Shown in pieces: positions 59,812-64,000 of a stretch of 64,000 nt of DNA. The stretch lies in NCBI GenBank assembly GCA_942486035.1, contig CALNXK010000079.1, positions 706,001 through 770,000 on the forward strand, in the 5' to 3' direction. Position 1 is the stretch's first letter. Every line of letters begins with the position of its first letter. The notes beneath the pieces were generated by a model. The model saw nothing but the letters and a program-made list of their open reading frames with translations. It did no database searches and was not told the DNA's origin. Position numbers and translations under genes: made by a program. This DNA is from Porites lobata (taxonomy: Eukaryota; Cnidaria; Anthozoa; Scleractinia; Poritidae).

Positions 59812-61588
59812 AATGCCAAAAGAGTCAGTTACTTCACTAAAGCAACAAAATCAAGATTTAAAGGATAAGGTCGACGCCCTTTCGAAGGAATAACGCAGCT
59901 GAAAGAGAAGGTTCGGGTCGATTCGGCCATTACCTTTGATGCTGAAGCAGCTGCTACGTCTGGCAATAGCAATAATAATGCTTCGAATGATGAAACCGTG
60001 TCTCGTAGTCTACAATAGGGAATTTAAGATACCGCGACTACGGACTACGACTACGGTTAAACATGCTACTGCGCATGATCAAAACCACGTGACCGTTCAT
60101 TTTTCCCGCGTAGTCCTGCAGCTACGGTGAGTTGTTGAGCTGTTTCGCGTAGTCGCGACTACGGAGAACATTTTGCTCGCATTTTGCCGTCTCGGTAATT
60201 CAAGGATCTCGTCTTTTCGTAAAAACGTTTTCAATTCACCTGCTTTAAGTGAGAGGGAAGCGAAATATGTAAGTTTTGTTTAATTTCTGCTCAGATTTAC
60301 GCTTTTAATCTACTGTTGTGACTATATTTTTACCTAGCTAAGCTCATATTTAAATAAGCTTAGCTGTTTATACGCAGAATTCAGATTCACGGCCGAGGAG
60401 AAGAGAAATCATGCAGGTGATTTACTTTCTCTTCGCACTTGAAAAGTTTCAATGTTTGTTCGAACTGATTAGTGTGTCTTTCCACTTGTGTAACCTTTGT
60501 TTACGCGAGTTTTTGTATCGCATTTGCTGAATGAAAATGATGTAAACATCTTCGAGACAATCGAAACTCGGCATTTCAATACTTCAAACTACATCAGATC
60601 AGTAGTCGGAGAAGTCCATCTTCTAAATCTAATAAATGAGCTATTACTATTTCTGTCTATTTCTTTAATATCTGACATAAGTATTGATGGGCGAAAAAAT
60701 AAAACCTAAACCAAAACTTTGTTCACTAATTTCACCCGACGTAATTGCTTCCTTCAAGCATGGAAGAATTTGCTCATTGTTCTAAAGATAAGATCACATG
60801 CAAAACTGACTTTTTTGTGAACTGTGATGAAAAAAAGAAAATCTTTGCGTGTTGTTTCCCTCTCCGCCTCCTCTCTCGTAGTCTACTGTCTGTAGTGCAA
60901 TCTTAACGTTCTATATTTGCACGACTCAACCCAGTGCTACAAACAAAGGACAACGTTCGTCCAGCCGTAGTTCGTAGTCCGTAGTCTCCGTATATTAAAC
61001 TCCCTGAGCGATGAATACAACGACCTGTCGGCGTCTAATTCTGGTGTCGTTGATCAACTCAAGGCATTAAGCCGTCGTCTTAATAAGCTTAGCGCTGAAG
61101 TCTCACGTGTTGGCAACGCCATTGACGAGGTTGAGGAATATAGCTACCAATTTAATGTAAAAATATTAATTGGCCTGACGGAGAAAAGCAGTGAAACCGC
61201 AGCTGAAACAAGCGCCCTGTGCGTAAAATTATTCCAGGAGATGGGGGCAGAAGTGTTTCCGTCGGACATTGACATTATTCATCGCGTCCCCTCGAGGCAG
61301 CAAAATGGCGCTCCGAAACCGATCATCTGTAAATTTGTAAGACGCCTTGCAAAAGCAAGTGTCATGGAAACTCGACAAAGTGCCCCTCAAGTCAACCCAT
61401 CAAATATCGGTCTGTCTGCTGATAGCGTTCTTGACAGAGTCAGAATCTTCGATCACCTCACCCCCAAAAAACAACACTTGTTGTTTGAAGCGAAGAGATT
61501 TAAAGAACAGAACCAGTCCAATACCGCTTCTGCTGGGCCAAGAATTCCACGATTTATTTACGCAAGAGTAAGGGTTCCCGACCAATAA
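59812..61588 (+). pseudogene. LINE ORF1 remnant, interrupted by a transposon
   Basis: The first part (59812-60016) starts MPKESVTSLKQQNQDLKDKV, a coiled coil, and has a shift near 59890. The second part (61006-61588) continues LSDEYNDLSASNSGVVDQLK, NAIDEVEEYSYQFNVKILIG, DIDIIHRVPSRQ and PKPIICKFVRRLAKASVME. This is the L1-type ORF1 pattern (coiled coil, then RRM-like RNA-binding part). Element J (60017-61005) splits it. It lies upstream of the endonuclease remnant on the same strand. Confidence 0.75.
60017..61005. mobile_element. DNA element J inserted in LINE ORF1
   Basis: The ends AGGGAATTTAAGATACCGCG, then ACTACGGACTACG, and inverted AGGGAGTTTAATATACGGAG, then ACTACGGACTACG, are TIRs of about 40 bp. 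ACTACG motifs cluster inside the left end. No target duplication was resolved. There is no intact ORF in about 990 bp. Confidence 0.8.
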
Positions 61589-61844
61589 AGATAACGGACA
61601 TTGATAGTCTACAGCGATTTTTCTCGGAGACCTGACATTATCAGTTCGACAAGTATTTACTATGATCTACTTTAGTTAGTTCTATTCATGAGTGCTAACG
61701 ATCAAAACTCTCGCGATACTCTATCTTTATTCGGTTAGCTCCCGTGTTTTTGATTAAAAGTAAACTTAGCTCATGGTCAATTTAATAATTGTTTACCTTC
61801 CCATTTGTCCGCCAAAAAATACCTAGAAAAACTCTCTAGCATTT

Positions 61845-64000
61845 ATGACCTTAATCCGGCTTTTCAGGCTAAACGCACTTGAAGACCCCAATCCGGGTGA
61901 TAGTCTCTATAATCATCGTATTCATAGTCGATACTATACCCCATATAGTTTCTACAAATTTAAAAGTGAACTTCCCAGTCGTGTCAGTGATTCGAGCTTC
62001 TCTCTTTTACATAATAATATCAAGAGTCTTAAGCGAAACCTTGAAAACTTTCAAGTTCATCTATTGGACGAGTTAAATTTCGAATTTAGCATTATAGGAG
62101 TCTCAGAAAGTAAAATAATCAGCGGTAAAGAAATGGATTTTAATCCAAGCATACCTGGATGTGCCGACATCTCTAGCTTCTGGAGATGTTAGCTTGTGTA
62201 TTAATGATTCCCTGAAATATGATTGAAAAAGTATCTGATGAAGCCTTCCAGTCACTTTGAAGATCCCAATCCGGGTAATAGTCTCTATAATCATCGTATT
62301 CATAGTCGATACTATTCCCCATATAGTTTCTACAAATTTAAAAGTGAACTTTCCAGTCGTGTCAGTGATTCAAGCTTCTCTCTTTTACATAATAATATCA
62401 GGAGTCGTAAGTGAAACCTTGAAAACTTTCAAGTTCATCTATTGGACGAGTTAAATTTCGAATTTAGCATTATAGGAGTCTCAGAAAGTAAAATAATCAG
62501 CGGTAAAGAAATGGATTTTAATCCAAGCATACCTGGATGTGCCGACATCTCTAGCTTCTGGAGGTATTAGCTTGTGTATTAATGATTCCCTGAAATATGA
62601 TTGAAAAAGTATCTGATGAAGCCTTCCAGTCACTTTGAAGACCCCAATCCGGGTGATAGTCTCTATAATCATCGTATTCATAGTCGATACTATTCCCCAT
62701 ATAGTTTCTACAAATTTAAAAGTGAACTTTCCAGTCGTGTCAGTGATTCAAGCTTCTCTCTTTTTACATAATAATATCAGGAGTCTTAAGCGACACCTTG
62801 AAAACTTTCAAGTTCATCTATTGGACGAGTTAAATTTCGAATTTAGCATTATAGGAGTCTCAGAAAGTAAAATAATCAGCGGTAAAGAAATGGATTTTAA
62901 TCCAAGCATACCTGGATGTGCCGACATCTCTAGCTTCTGGAGGTGTTGGCTTGTATATCAATGATTCCCTGAAATATGATTGAAAAAGTTTCTGATGAAG
63001 CCTTCCAGTCACTTAGAAGACCCCAATCCGGGTGATAGTCTCTATAATCATTGTATTCATAGTCGATACTATTCCCCATATAGTTTCTACAAATTTAAAA
63101 GTGAACTTTCCAGTCGTGTCAGTGATTCAAGCTTCTCTCTTTTACATAATAACATCAGGAGTCTTAAGCGACACCTTGAAAACTTTCAAGTTTATCTATT
63201 GGACGAGTTAAAGTTCGAATTTAGCATTATAGGAGTCTCAGAAAGTAAAATAATCAGCGGTAAAGAAATGGATTTTAATCCAAGCATACCTGGATGTGCC
63301 GACATCTCTAGCTTCTGGAGGTGTTGGCTTGTATATCAATGATTCCCTGAAATATGATTGAAAAAGTATCTGATGAAGCCTTCCAGTCACTTTAGATCGA
63401 AATCCAACTTCCGCAGAAAAGTAACATCATTTGTGGTATGATATATAGACAACATAACGCTCCCAAACGTTTCCAAGAATATTTTGATGATAAACTTGAA
63501 AGACTAATTACCTCAAACAAATCAATATATATTATGGGCGACTTCAACACAAACCTCCTTCATGTCGAAACTTCCTGTTATGCTCAGGACTTCTTACTTT
63601 CTCTTCAAAGCTTTTCATCTATCCCAACTATTGACAAACCAACACGTGTTTACAATACCTCAGCCACCCTAACTGATAATATTCTAACAAACAAAGTTGA
63701 TGTTGAAATTACGGTCGGAATATTATCTCTGACATAAGTGATCACTATTCACAATTCTGTATTTCTCACAATTTTATTCAGAGGCCAAAACCCGGAAAGC
63801 AAACACGCTGAGACATTTCTGGTTATTCCAGGAGCAAGTTCAACTCTGAACTCTCTGATGATTTGGTAAGCCAAACTAACTTTAGCGATCAGTTTGATGT
63901 CGATACAGCTTTTTCTTACTTTTAAAATACACTATTGGCACTCGTTGACAAACACTGTTTCGAATCGCCAGCTTAAGCAGTTCTCTAAACCATGGATAAC
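61845..64000 (+). pseudogene. LINE ORF2 endonuclease region (decayed, runs off right edge)
   Basis: The apurinic-like endonuclease domain starts with SFSLLHNNIRSLKRHLENFQ, FSIIGVSESK and, after the repeats, IICGMIYRQHNAPKRFQEYF, IYIMGDFNTNLL (catalytic GDFN) and SDISDHYSQF. It reads in the same direction as the ORF1 remnant. Stops (for example TGA near 63358 and TAG near 63394) break it. Reverse transcriptase would lie beyond 64000. The N-terminal part is repeated four times (61884-63397). Confidence 0.8.
61884..63397 (+). repeat. Four-copy 378-bp tandem repeat within LINE endonuclease
   Basis: Units begin at 61884, 62262, 62640 and 63019 (GACCCCAATCCGGGTGATAG in most copies). Spacing is 378, 378 and 379, the extra base being one T near 62764. 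Copies differ at only a few positions. Each encodes NHRIHSRYYSPYSFYKFKSE through SIIGVSESKIISGKEMDFNP, and each ends with the GCCTTCCAGTCACTT junction. Confidence 0.95.

Noticed and set aside
61884..63397. CRISPR-like or satellite array
   Set aside because: Units are 378 bp with no spacers, in a eukaryote, and code for part of a LINE endonuclease.

Overview
This window is eukaryotic nuclear DNA, most likely from a cnidarian and probably a stony coral. It is AT-rich, its genes are split by GT-AG introns, it encodes conserved animal proteins (REPS1, VTA1, PACRG), and it is packed with foldback and MITE elements, CR1/L2-like LINE remnants, tRNA-derived SINE and DNA-transposon remnants. No prokaryotic features, rRNA or CRISPR were found. 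The species call is an inference from repeat style and gene content.

Layout. 1-21.7 kb: a minus-strand REPS1 gene (RalBP1-associated EH-domain protein) that runs off the left edge. Thirteen coding exons were joined with consistent phases into 858 uninterrupted codons; its introns hold many small transposons. 24.7-30.0 kb: minus-strand VTA1 (ESCRT-III/VPS4 cofactor), six exons, complete. Its stop codon overlaps the end of a repeat. 30.3-31.3 kb: plus-strand PACRG, three exons, complete and head-to-head with VTA1, with only 277 bp between the two ATGs and an RFX X-box-like palindrome in that gap. 31.3-36.2 kb: intergenic, with two MITEs showing clear target-site duplications (TSDs). 36.2-40.7 kb: a plus-strand five-exon gene for a small secreted protein with an unnamed Cys-rich domain and one thrombospondin type-1 repeat. 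40.9-57.6 kb: a segmental duplication carrying two minus-strand galactose-3-O-sulfotransferase-like genes. The copies are separated by LINE, foldback and DNA-transposon insertions. 57.6-64 kb: a repeat-rich tail with a decayed LINE. Its ORF1 is split by a transposon, and its endonuclease region holds four head-to-tail copies of a 378-bp unit.

The genes do not form a pathway. REPS1 acts in endocytosis and Ral signalling, VTA1 in multivesicular-body sorting, PACRG in ciliary microtubules, and the sulfotransferases in Golgi glycan or glycolipid sulfation. The most informative non-gene content is transposon archaeology: the two sulfotransferase blocks act as empty-site references for each other, and several elements show TSDs by eye. 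Exon borders come from reading splice signals and phases; they have not been checked against transcripts.
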